Assembly (NCBI RefSeq): GCF_016429255.1
Contig: NZ_JAELUG010000061.1
Location: 1-39,178 of the forward strand
Direction of reading: 5' to 3'
Source: Rhizobium sp. ASV8
Lineage (GTDB): Bacteria > Pseudomonadota > Alphaproteobacteria > Rhizobiales > Rhizobiaceae
DNA length: 39,178 bases
Under the pieces are notes generated by a model that saw nothing but the letters and a program-made list of their open reading frames with translations, ran no database searches and was not told the origin of the DNA. This document shows positions 1 to 7,174 of the stretch, piece by piece (position 1 is the first letter of the stretch; each line of letters opens with the position of its first letter). The position numbers were made by a program, and so were the translations under genes.

Positions 1-1223
1 GCGTTACCCTCGTCGGAATTGGCAACCTTCAGGCCATCCAGCACTTCGATGATCAGATTGCCGATTTCGCGGAAATCGCCTTCCTTGAAACCGCGCGTCG
101 TGCCGGCCGGCGTGCCGAGACGAACACCCGAGGTGACGAAGGGCTTTTCGGGATCGAACGGAATGCCGTTCTTGTTGCAGGTGACATAAGCGCGGCCAAG
201 AGCGGCCTCGGCGCGCTTGCCGGTGGCGTTCTTCTTGCGCAAGTCCACAAGCATCAGGTGGTTGTCGGTACCGCCGGAGACGACATCGACGCCGCCGGAA
301 ATCAGCGTTTCTGCGAGCGCCTTGGCGTTCTTGACGACCTGAGCGGCGTAATCCTTGAACTCCGGCTGCAATGCTTCGCCGAGAGCCACGGCCTTTGCGG
401 CGATGACATGCATCAGCGGGCCGCCCTGAAGGCCGGGGAATACGGCCGAATTGAACTTCTTCGCCAGATCCTCGTCATTGGTGAGGATCATGCCGCCGCG
501 CGGGCCACGGAGCGACTTGTGCGTCGTCGTCGTCGCGACATGGCAATGCGGAAACGGCGACGGATGCTGGCCACCGGCAACGAGACCGGCGATATGAGCC
601 ATGTCGACCATCAGGTAGGCGCCGACGCTGTCGGCGATCTCGCGGAAACGCTTCCAGTCCCAGATACGGGAATAGGCCGTGCCGCCGGCGATGATCAGCT
701 TCGGCTTGGTTTCTTCGGCCTTGCGCTGGACCGCATCCATGTCGAGCAGGTTGTCGCCTTCGCGTACGCCGTAGGAGACGACATTGAACCACTTGCCGGA
801 CATGTTGACCGGCGAACCATGCGTGAGGTGGCCGCCCGAATTCAGGTCGAGACCCATGAAGGTGTCGCCCGGCTGCAGCAGCGCCAGGAACACCGCCTGG
901 TTCATCTGCGAACCGGAGTTCGGCTGAACGTTGGCGAAGTTGACGCCGAACAGCTTCTTGGCACGATCGATGGCGAGCTCTTCGGCGATATCGACGAACT
1001 GGCAGCCGCCATAATAGCGCTTGCCCGGATACCCCTCGGCATACTTGTTCGTCATGATCGAGCCCTGCGCTTCCAGCACGGCGCGCGAGACGATGTTTTC
1101 CGAGGCGATCAGCTCGATTTCATGACGCTGGCGACCCAACTCCTTGCCGATCGCTCCAAAGATGTCCGGATCGGTGTCGGCAAGCGAGCGATTGAAGAAG
1201 GATTCGGTGGACGCATTTGTCAT
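1..1223 (-). CDS. glyA: Serine hydroxymethyltransferase (3' end beyond the window)
   Basis: This PLP enzyme interconverts serine plus tetrahydrofolate with glycine plus 5,10-methylene-tetrahydrofolate in the cytoplasm and is the main source of one-carbon units for purine, thymidylate and methionine synthesis. About 407 residues are visible, starting MTNASTESFF at an ATG at 1221-1223. The gene runs off the left edge, so roughly the last 25 residues are missing compared with the usual length of about 430. The PLP-lysine motif THKSLRGPRGG is present, with the Schiff-base lysine near residue 236, as are the early family motifs ASENIVS and EGYPGKRYYGG. The frame is intact throughout. The 5' flank holds two inverted repeats (1311-1357 and 1369-1413) that would fold in a glyA leader. 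Identification is firm from family motifs. Confidence 0.97.
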   Translation of the reverse strand, partial: MTNASTESFFNRSLADTDPDIFGAIGKELGRQRHEIELIASENIVSRAVLEAQGSIMTNKYAEGYPGKRYYGGCQFVDIAEELAIDRAKKLFGVNFANVQPNSGSQMNQAVFLALLQPGDTFMGLDLNSGGHLTHGSPVNMSGKWFNVVSYGVREGDNLLDMDAVQRKAEETKPKLIIAGGTAYSRIWDWKRFREIADSVGAYLMVDMAHIAGLVAGGQHPSPFPHCHVATTTTHKSLRGPRGGMILTNDEDLAKKFNSAVFPGLQGGPLMHVIAAKAVALGEALQPEFKDYAAQVVKNAKALAETLISGGVDVVSGGTDNHLMLVDLRKKNATGKRAEAALGRAYVTCNKNGIPFDPEKPFVTSGVRLGTPAGTTRGFKEGDFREIGNLIIEVLDGLKVANSDEGN

Positions 1224-1310
1224 CGTGAAAGCTCCTGAACGGCCGGAACGGCAATGCAGACGGTATTAGCGTCAGGGTCGCCGGAGAGCAATACGATCAG
1301 CGACATTTGC

Positions 1311-1357
1311 GCGCATAATCCCGTAATCGACCAAGATTCTCGGGAAAGATTATGCGC
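1311..1357. promoter_or_regulatory. Inverted repeat upstream of glyA (10-bp arms)
   Basis: GCGCATAATC at 1311-1320 is mirrored exactly by GATTATGCGC at 1348-1357, with 27 nt between. Inside, CCG (1321-1323) can pair with CGG (1342-1344), leaving a small A-rich bulge on one side. This looks more like an RNA stem than a simple terminator, since no T run follows in either direction. It lies about 90 bp upstream of the glyA start. Whether it acts as DNA operator or RNA is unknown. Confidence 0.5.
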
Positions 1358-1368
1358 CATTTCAAAGT

Positions 1369-1413
1369 CTTACTGCGTCCTTCGCGCGCTCCAAGGACGC
1401 GCGGCGCAGTAAG
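1369..1413. promoter_or_regulatory. Second inverted repeat between glyA and ldtP
   Basis: CTTACTGCG (1369-1377) pairs with CGCAGTAAG (1405-1413) across a 27-nt spacer. Inside, TCCTT (1378-1382) pairs with AAGGA (1393-1397), giving a bulged hairpin. Its right arm is part of an 11-mer, GCGCAGTAAGC (1404-1414), that recurs exactly at 2871-2881 just upstream of ldtP. It could be a glyA leader element, a protein site, or part of the 3' end of the ldtP transcript, although ldtP has a better terminator at 1445-1470. Confidence 0.45.
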
Positions 1414-1440
1414 CATTCTACGCTGAGGAGCTTCAGCCGA

Positions 1441-1470
1441 CAAAAAAGCCGCGTCCAGGGACGCGGCTTT
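1441..1470 (-). terminator. Rho-independent terminator of ldtP
   Basis: The 11-bp stem AAAGCCGCGTC / GACGCGGCTTT (1445-1455 with 1460-1470) has a 4-nt loop. Read on the minus strand it is followed by TTTTTTG. It begins 27 bp after the ldtP stop codon. Confidence 0.9.
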
Positions 1471-1496
1471 GGCAATCAGCGACGCAAAAGGGCCTA

Positions 1497-2810
1497 TTAT
1501 TGAACCGGCTGCTCCATGCCCTGTGTCGTATCGAGCGCCAGCTGAGAATTTCCGTCGAGATTGTAGATGTCATCGCGGAACTGGACGATACCGTCTGCAG
1601 CGCTCCAGGCAGAGATATAGACGAAATAAACAGGCACTTCCGTCGAAAGCGTGATCGGCGTGTTTACCCGGGTCGAAATGACCTGCTCGATGCGCAGGCG
1701 CGGCCAGCCTGGGGTGTCGGCAAGCAGCCAGGTCGCCAGGTCACGCACGTTCTGAACACGCACACAACCCGAACTGTCGAAGCGCATCAGCTTGTTGAAC
1801 AGGCCCTGCTCCGGCGTGTCGTGCATGTATTCGTTGTTCGGATTATGGAAATTGATCTTTGTGGACGCCATGGCGTTCGTCTTGCCCGGATCCTGACGGA
1901 ACATCAGATCCGGCGCCTTGTCCGAATTCCAATCGATCGTCTCAGGCGCGACCTCCTGACCCTTGCCATCGAGAAGGCGGATGTTGCTCCTCTTCAGGTA
2001 GGTCGGATCCTTCCGCATAAGCGGCATGATGTCCTTGACGATGATGGAACGCGGCGCCGTCCAATATGGGTTGAGGATGACCTCATAGATTTTGGAATTG
2101 ATGATGTGCGTCGGTCGCGATTCCCGTCCCACGATCGCTTCGTGGCGCAGCGCCACCTGACCGTCTTCCACGGCCTCGACGCGGGTCGCGGGGATGTTGA
2201 CCATAACGTGACGACGCCCAAGGTCCGATGGGAAGGTCTGAAGGCGAACGAGATTGGTGTTCAGCTGCTGCAGACGGACATTAGCGGGAATATTCATCGC
2301 CTTTAACGTGAAATCGCCGATGACACCATCCGGCGGCAGGCCGTGACGAGCCTGGAAACGCTTGACGGCGCCGTCAACGTAGGAATCGAACGAGGAGGAA
2401 ATGCCCGCCTCGCGCGGCAGGTCGCCGCTGACCATCAAATGCTGGCGAAGCGTCTGCACGGCGGGATCGGTGACGCCGATCTGCAGCGGCTGCTGACTGG
2501 TCGGATTGATCTGCGGCCAACCGCCATTGGAAACAATGCTTTGATACTGAGCAATCGCCTGCTGAATGTTAGGTACGGAATCCGGTCCAAGAATTGGCTT
2601 GTTCGACTGCACAGCTGCTGCCGTGCGTGCCGCAGCCTTGGCATCGAACTGATCGTCCCAATTGCCGCGGGAACGATCGTTGATCAACGCTTCCAGCGGA
2701 GACGCATTCTGTGCGAGGGCCGGAGCCGCCAATGCGGCAGCGCCGAACGTTGCGACCGACCGCAGGAAAGAGCGGCGCGAAAAGGGTTCAATTCCGTTTT
2801 TCTTCGACAT
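1497..2810 (-). CDS. ldtP: Tat-exported murein L,D-transpeptidase (YkuD family)
   Basis: This is a periplasmic enzyme predicted to form 3-3 cross-links in peptidoglycan or attach proteins to it. At 437 aa, the protein begins MSKKNGIEPF and carries a twin-arginine signal, SRRSFLR followed by an alanine-rich core and ALAQ, near residues 12-35. A peptidoglycan-binding repeat around residues 113-172 (RFQARHGLPPDGVIGDFTLK) precedes the YkuD domain (about 195-385). That domain has the catalytic signature HDTPEQG...SSGCVR; the cysteine of SGC is the nucleophile. I chose the ATG at 2808-2810; a TTG five codons upstream (2823-2825) would give 442 aa. The MarR gene at 3421-3939 resembles LdtR, which activates ldtP in Liberibacter and Sinorhizobium, so the pair probably forms an osmotic or envelope-stress unit. 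The symbol is inferred from this context. Confidence 0.9.
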   Translation of the reverse strand: MSKKNGIEPFSRRSFLRSVATFGAAALAAPALAQNASPLEALINDRSRGNWDDQFDAKAAARTAAAVQSNKPILGPDSVPNIQQAIAQYQSIVSNGGWPQINPTSQQPLQIGVTDPAVQTLRQHLMVSGDLPREAGISSSFDSYVDGAVKRFQARHGLPPDGVIGDFTLKAMNIPANVRLQQLNTNLVRLQTFPSDLGRRHVMVNIPATRVEAVEDGQVALRHEAIVGRESRPTHIINSKIYEVILNPYWTAPRSIIVKDIMPLMRKDPTYLKRSNIRLLDGKGQEVAPETIDWNSDKAPDLMFRQDPGKTNAMASTKINFHNPNNEYMHDTPEQGLFNKLMRFDSSGCVRVQNVRDLATWLLADTPGWPRLRIEQVISTRVNTPITLSTEVPVYFVYISAWSAADGIVQFRDDIYNLDGNSQLALDTTQGMEQPVQ

Positions 2811-2825
2811 ATCCCAACCGTTCAA

Positions 2826-3420
2826 CGCTGCGATTCAGTCATGCGCAGCTTAGAGAGGAAGCAGTAAATAGCGCAGTAAGCGCCAAGTAACGCAACTCAG
2901 TACGACCCGTTCCCTTAAGGCACCATCAACAACTTCACCACGAACTATCACAATATTGCGAGTGCAGATTTGAGGGTCGGAAAATCGGAACTTGAGAACG
3001 CCGCTTGCCGTTAGTTTCCGCTGTCATAGCAATATGGCCAATTCGTGTCGTCCGGCATGAAACTTGCCTTGTCACACCGCCACGGAAGACGCGCCATGCT
3101 GCAATTGCTAAAATACCACAAGTGCGCGTGGTTCATAGCGTGTATTGCCCCGCCGTCAATGCGCAAATGCGCGGCGCGCTGCATGTGACGCAAGGTGAAG
3201 GAAGGACGTGGCAAAAAGCGCACAACTACAAGCCTTAAACGGGTTCAAGCCAGACACGCAGGGAACGTGTCCAGCTTGCTTGTACCGGAGAGTCTCACGG
3301 CGTATCCTTCGCCGTTGCCTAAGGCGCATCGCGAACTTTCAGATTCGCTATCGGCACTTAAGCCTTTGATGCTTCGCCTGTCGTTATCGCAAAGCCGCTA
3401 AGCACTTTGCGCAACATGTT
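2826..3420. other. 595-bp interval without a convincing gene (ldtR-ldtP)
   Basis: This interval must hold the ldtP promoter. It contains the AGTA repeats (2861-2903) and a small hairpin, GACACG (3253-3258) with CGTGTC (3266-3271). The only candidate gene is a 53-codon plus-strand frame at 3208-3369 (GTG start, start MAKSAQLQAL, arginine-rich end, one CPAC pair). It has a good ribosome-binding sequence AAGGAAGGA but codon use unlike its neighbours and no recognisable relative. A small RNA is equally possible. Confidence 0.4.
2861..2903. promoter_or_regulatory. Helically phased AGTA repeats upstream of ldtP
   Basis: GCAGTAA (2861-2867), GCAGTAA (2873-2879), CAAGTAA (2884-2890) and CAGTACG (2898-2904) follow each other with the AGTA cores 11-13 bp apart, so they lie on one face of the helix. 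They sit 50-95 bp upstream of the ldtP start, where an activator site would be expected. LdtR binding is an inference only. Confidence 0.4.
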
Positions 3421-3939
3421 TTAGAGGCGATACAGGATCTGATCGTTCCAGAAGCGGTCGAGGCGCTGCAGGAGCTTGTTCATCTGGGTGAATTCGTCGG
3501 TGCCGATGCCCCCGACCTTGTCGATCGAGCCGATGTGCCGGTCATAGAGCTTGGCGACGGTTTCGGCGATATCCTGGCCCGTTTCCGTCAGGCTGATGCG
3601 AACCGAGCGACGGTCGATGCGCGAGCGCTGATGATTGATGAAGCCGAGGTCGACCAGCTTCTTGACGTTGTAGGAAACGTTGGAGCCGAGGTAGAAACCG
3701 CGCGAGCGCAGTTCGCCAGCCGTCAGCTCGGAATTGCCGATGTTGAAGAGGAGAAGTGCCTGGACGGCGTTGACGTCGTCACGACCCTGACGGTCGAACT
3801 CGTCCTTGATTACATCAAGCAGGCGGCGGTGCAAACGCTCGACCAGGTGGAGGGATTCCATGTAGAGAGCCCGGATATCGTCAACCTGCTGGTCCCGAGC
3901 ATTCGCAACTGCCTGCGGCTTGATTTTCGTGTTCATCAT
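3421..3939 (-). CDS. ldtR: MarR-family transcriptional regulator, LdtR-like
   Basis: A 172-aa winged-helix regulator. The recognition region is about residues 70-125 (LTAGELRSRGFYLGSNVSYNVKK, then the wing with RSRIDRRSVRISLTETG), framed by the N- and C-terminal dimerisation helices typical of MarR proteins. The sequence pattern and the neighbouring L,D-transpeptidase gene match LdtR, known in Liberibacter and Sinorhizobium as an activator of ldtP linked to osmotic tolerance. Two adjacent ATGs (3937-3939 and 3934-3936) could start translation; GTGAGG just upstream fits the first. The gene lies 600 bp upstream of ldtP on the same strand, so it has its own transcript or a long shared one. The family is certain; the LdtR assignment rests on context and remembered similarity. 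Confidence 0.87.
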   Translation of the reverse strand: MMNTKIKPQAVANARDQQVDDIRALYMESLHLVERLHRRLLDVIKDEFDRQGRDDVNAVQALLLFNIGNSELTAGELRSRGFYLGSNVSYNVKKLVDLGFINHQRSRIDRRSVRISLTETGQDIAETVAKLYDRHIGSIDKVGGIGTDEFTQMNKLLQRLDRFWNDQILYRL

Positions 3940-4069
3940 GACTTGGCCTCACTCTGTTTTGTTTGGCGGTGTCGTTTTCTTCCCGCCTTGAGTGAGACCC
4001 TATCGAATACACATAAAATTCTACTTAAACTGCAGGCTTAACAGCACCTTACCAGGAACTCTTGCTGTC

Positions 4070-4510
4070 TCAGGGTAAATCAACCATTACCTGCTGCCGC
4101 CGGCGCCGCCGCTTTTCCTGCCATAGAAGGACACGGAACAGGCAATAAAGCACGGCGACGCAGGCATGCAAGATCATAATGAGCGGATTGGATCCGAAGA
4201 CCTCCGGCCACACACCATACATCAATGCCTGACCGCCCGCAGCCAGCACCCACATGACCGGCCCCCATGATACGGTAAGCCACAATCCGAGCGCCGCCAC
4301 CGGGAAGACAACAGCCAGTCCGGCACCCGCGACCTTCCAGGGAAGATTGAGGAGATCGAAGCGGGCATGGCCATCGAGCGAGTAGCCGACGAGCATCGCC
4401 CAATATTGCAGGCCGAGCCAGAAGCACGCGATCGCGATCAGCCGCAGGAACAGCACGAACATGATGTCCGTCAGCGTATTCTTGGGTACGGTCGAAGAAT
4501 CAGGTTCCAT
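4070..4510 (-). CDS. Small integral membrane protein, DUF6163-like
   Basis: A 146-aa protein with about four hydrophobic segments: IMFVLFLRLIAIACFWLGL (residues 16-34), VAGAGLAVVFPVAALGLWL (60-78), MWVLAAGGQALMYGV (86-100) and LIMILHACVAVLYCLFRVLL (110-129). It ends in a strongly basic cytoplasmic tail with five consecutive arginines. It resembles the rhizobial DUF6163 family; the function is unknown. The start MEPDSSTVPK is at the ATG 4508-4510. An in-frame ATG at 4532-4534 has a better GAGG upstream and would add eight residues. The frame stays open much further upstream, but that part runs antisense to hemB and is not real. The gene is divergent from hemB with 144 bp between them, so the promoters are probably close together. 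Confidence 0.75.
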   Translation of the reverse strand: MEPDSSTVPKNTLTDIMFVLFLRLIAIACFWLGLQYWAMLVGYSLDGHARFDLLNLPWKVAGAGLAVVFPVAALGLWLTVSWGPVMWVLAAGGQALMYGVWPEVFGSNPLIMILHACVAVLYCLFRVLLWQEKRRRRRQQVMVDLP

Positions 4511-4654
4511 GCGCGAACAATACGTAGGAGGCATCGGCCTCGCCAGCGAGATCTTGGCTGCGGCCTTTCGCCCGCTTTTGAATTCTGGGGACAGCGTGAT
4601 AGGTACGCTCTCCATATAACAGGCCATAAGTAGACGAAAAAGGATGGCGGCATC

Positions 4655-5668
4655 ATGGAAAACAAGACGCATCTCGTTGACGAGATTACCGGGCATCGCC
4701 GCATGCGACGCAACCGCAAGGCCGACTGGACGCGCCGCCTCGTCCAGGAAAACCGCCTGACGGTCGACGATCTGATCTGGCCGATCTTCATCATTCCCGG
4801 CACCGGCATTCTGGAGCCGATCCCCGCCATGCCCGGCGTCAATCGCATGACGGTGGACAAAGCCGTCGAAGCAGCGAAGGAAGCGGCCGATCTCGGCATC
4901 CCCGCGCTTGCCACCTTCCCAAACATCGAAATGGAACTGCGCGACGAGACCGGCTCGAACAGTCTCGAAAAGAACAACCTCATCAATCTTGCCAGCGCCG
5001 CGATAAAGAAGGCAGTTCCGAATATCGGCGTCATCACGGATGTCGCCCTCGATCCCTTCACCAGCCACGGCCATGACGGCATCCTGCGCGGCAACGAAAT
5101 CGTCAACGACGAGACGGTCGAGCAGGTGGCGCGCGCCGCCGTCTATCAGGCGGATGCGGGTGCCGACATCATCGCGCCGTCGGAAATGATGGACGGGCGT
5201 ATCGGCGCGATCCGCCAGGCTCTTGACGCCGCCGGTCACCAGAGCGTCGGCATCATGAGCTACGCGACGAAGTTCAGCTCCGGCTTCTACGGCCCCTATC
5301 GCGAGGCGATCTCGACCGGCGGCCTGCTGAAGGGCGACAAGAAGACCTATTATATCGACCCGGCCAACGGCACCGAAGCCGTACGCGACGCCGCACTCGA
5401 TGTCGAGGAAGGCGCCGATATGCTGATGGTCAAGCCCGGCCTGCCCTATCTCGACATCTGTTGGCGGTTGAAGGAGGCCTTCGGCCTTCCGACCTTCGCA
5501 TACCAGGTCTCCGGCGAATATGCGATGATCAAGGCCGCCGCCGCCAATGGCTGGATCGACGGCGACAAGGTGATGATGGAAACCTTGCTCGCCTTCAAGC
5601 GTGCCGGCTGCGACGGCATCCTCACCTATTTTGCCGTTGAAGTCGCAAGACAGCTGGCGAAAAAATAG
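4655..5668 (+). CDS. hemB: Delta-aminolevulinic acid dehydratase (porphobilinogen synthase)
   Basis: The enzyme condenses two 5-aminolevulinate molecules to porphobilinogen, the second common step of haem and tetrapyrrole synthesis, in the cytoplasm. The 337-aa length is normal. Both active-site lysines are visible: SYATKFSSGFYGPYREA (about residues 200-216) and MLMVKPGLPYLDI (about 258-270), the latter giving the second Schiff base. The region that binds catalytic zinc in the cysteine-rich type reads DVALDPFTSHGHDG, with Ala and Asp replacing the cysteines; this is the magnesium-dependent class known from Bradyrhizobium and Pseudomonas. The start ATG at 4655 follows AAAGGATGG. A weak hairpin follows the stop. 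Confidence 0.98.
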   Translation: MENKTHLVDEITGHRRMRRNRKADWTRRLVQENRLTVDDLIWPIFIIPGTGILEPIPAMPGVNRMTVDKAVEAAKEAADLGIPALATFPNIEMELRDETGSNSLEKNNLINLASAAIKKAVPNIGVITDVALDPFTSHGHDGILRGNEIVNDETVEQVARAAVYQADAGADIIAPSEMMDGRIGAIRQALDAAGHQSVGIMSYATKFSSGFYGPYREAISTGGLLKGDKKTYYIDPANGTEAVRDAALDVEEGADMLMVKPGLPYLDICWRLKEAFGLPTFAYQVSGEYAMIKAAAANGWIDGDKVMMETLLAFKRAGCDGILTYFAVEVARQLAKK

Positions 5669-5685
5669 TTTCGGACCGTGTCGGC

Positions 5686-5710
5686 GGCCTGCTTATTGTA
5701 TTTGCAGGCC
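5686..5710 (+). terminator. Hairpin after hemB, weak terminator candidate
   Basis: GGCCTGC (5686-5692) pairs with GCAGGCC (5704-5710) around an 11-nt AT-rich loop. No T run follows, so termination would be inefficient; it may allow read-through into the RDD gene 45 bp downstream. Confidence 0.35.
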
Positions 5711-5754
5711 CTGATACCATATGTTCGGCAAATGTTTCCCCAAGGAGGAAAACG

Positions 5755-6213
5755 ATGAGCCTGAACCCCAGCCCGATCTATGCAGCACCGGAAGACTGGC
5801 GCGCCTATAGTGGCGTGCTGAGCCGGCGCGTCTTCGCCTTCATCGTCGATTACATCATTGTAGCCCTGCTCTGCATTCCGGCGGCGGTGCTGTTGTTCTT
5901 CGTATCGATCCTGACGTTCGGTCTAGGCTTCGTTCTCTATCCTGTACTCTTCATCCTGGTTGCGGGACTTTATTTCGGCTGGACCCTCGGCGGTCCTTAC
6001 CAGGCTTCGCTGGGCATGCGCGCCATGGGCATCACCATGGTACGGGTCGACGGCCGCCGCATGGATTTCCTGACGGCGATCGTTCATCTCGCGCTGTTCT
6101 GGATCCTTAACTCCGTGCTGACACCGCTCATCCTGCTGGCAGGTCTGTTCACCGACCGCAGCCGCCTGATCCATGACATGCTGCTCGGCACGGTCATCGC
6201 TCGCACAGCTTAA
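5755..6213 (+). CDS. RDD-family membrane protein
   Basis: A 152-aa inner-membrane protein with the RDD signature: RRVFAFIVDYIIVALL near residues 24-39 (the conserved Arg and Asp), an internal GASLGMRAMGI-like segment (ASLGMRAMGITMVRVDGRR, about 84-102), and the closing DRSRLIHDMLLGTVI. Three hydrophobic stretches lie at about 28-48, 52-74 and 104-128. Some RDD proteins act in sodium or ion transport, but for this size class the role is unknown. The ATG at 5755 has an excellent ribosome-binding site, AAGGAGG at 5742-5748. It is on the same strand as hemB, 86 bp behind it. Confidence 0.88.
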   Translation: MSLNPSPIYAAPEDWRAYSGVLSRRVFAFIVDYIIVALLCIPAAVLLFFVSILTFGLGFVLYPVLFILVAGLYFGWTLGGPYQASLGMRAMGITMVRVDGRRMDFLTAIVHLALFWILNSVLTPLILLAGLFTDRSRLIHDMLLGTVIARTA

Positions 6214-6244
6214 AGCCAAGGCAATCCTTCACGAGATCTGGCTT

Positions 6245-6270
6245 CCCTGCGCCCGGATCGGTGCGCAGGG
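6245..6270 (+). terminator. Stem-loop after the RDD gene
   Basis: CCCTGCGC (6245-6252) pairs with GCGCAGGG (6263-6270), extended inwards by CCG/CGG around a GAT loop. It is a strong GC stem about 30 bp after the RDD stop, but no run of T follows, so a rho-assisted or partial terminator is the most that can be claimed. Confidence 0.45.
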
Positions 6271-6325
6271 CGGCGTTGATTTGTCTGCTCAATTAGGAAA
6301 CTGTGATCTTTCGCAAAGGACATAG

Positions 6326-6354
6326 TTGACGTTTTCCAAACTTGGGCCATGCTT
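6326..6354 (+). promoter_or_regulatory. Possible sigma-70-type promoter for bpt
   Basis: TTGACG at 6326-6331 is a good -35 box. Seventeen bases further on lies ATGCTT, a poor -10. The position, 41 bp upstream of the bpt ATG, is suitable. Only the -35 half is convincing. Confidence 0.3.
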
Positions 6355-6394
6355 GTGAAAACACTGATGCCGAAAGAAAGGCAATAAACGGCAG

Positions 6395-7174
6395 ATGAAT
6401 ACGCAGTCGACGCCATCTCCGCAGTTTTACCTGACGGCACCGGCTACCTGCCCGTACTTGCCGCACGAGATGGAGCGCAAGGTCTTTACGCATCTTGTCG
6501 GCCCGCGCGCGGCGGAGATGAACGACATCCTGACCCAGGGCGGCTTCCGACGTTCGCAAAACATCGCCTATCGACCTGCCTGCGAATCCTGCCGCGCCTG
6601 CATATCTGTGCGCATTCTCGCCCAGGAATTCGAGGCCAGCCGTTCCATGAAGCGCGTCGTGGCGGCCAATAGCGATGTGATCGCCACAGAATTTCCGGCG
6701 CAGCCCTCCAGCGAACAATATTCTCTCTTCCGTCGATATCTGGACTACCGCCATCAGCAGGGCGGCATGTCCGACATGACCGTGCTCGACTATGCGATCA
6801 TGGTCGAAGATACGCATGTGAATACGCGCATCATCGAGTATCGCCGCCGCGAAGAGGGGTCCGGGTTGGAACAGCGCCCGAAGGGCGAGCTTCTGGCAGC
6901 AGCGCTGACCGATGTGATGAGCGACGGCTTGTCGATGGTCTACTCCTACTTCAACCCCGACCTCGATCAACGCTCGCTCGGCACCTTCATGATCCTCGAC
7001 CATATAAAACGGGCGAAGGCTCTTGGATTGCCGCATGTCTATCTTGGCTATTGGGTCAGGGGATCGCGCAAGATGGATTACAAGACACGCTTTCAGCCGC
7101 AGGAGCATCTGACCCCGCGCGGCTGGGAACGCTTCGATCCTAGCGCCGACGACGACAAAGACAGCGCGCGCTGA
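6395..7174 (+). CDS. bpt: Aspartate/glutamate leucyltransferase (ATE family)
   Basis: The enzyme transfers leucine from Leu-tRNA to N-terminal Asp or Glu of proteins, creating a bulky N-degron for ClpS/ClpAP. The 259-aa protein has the N-terminal ATE domain with the cysteine cluster YRPACESCRACISVRI (about residues 58-73). The C-terminal ATE domain includes YSYFNPDLDQRSLGTFMILD (about 187-206) and YLGYWVRGSRKMDYKTRFQP. Length and motifs match bacterial Bpt rather than eukaryotic Ate1 or the unrelated Aat. The stop TGA directly abuts the ATG of the following transporter gene, so the two are probably co-transcribed. Confidence 0.95.
   Translation: MNTQSTPSPQFYLTAPATCPYLPHEMERKVFTHLVGPRAAEMNDILTQGGFRRSQNIAYRPACESCRACISVRILAQEFEASRSMKRVVAANSDVIATEFPAQPSSEQYSLFRRYLDYRHQQGGMSDMTVLDYAIMVEDTHVNTRIIEYRRREEGSGLEQRPKGELLAAALTDVMSDGLSMVYSYFNPDLDQRSLGTFMILDHIKRAKALGLPHVYLGYWVRGSRKMDYKTRFQPQEHLTPRGWERFDPSADDDKDSAR

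Noticed and set aside
4511..5239. Upstream extension of the DUF6163-like protein to 389 residues
   Set aside because: The extra part is antisense to hemB and lacks membrane segments or similarity; the real start is near 4510.
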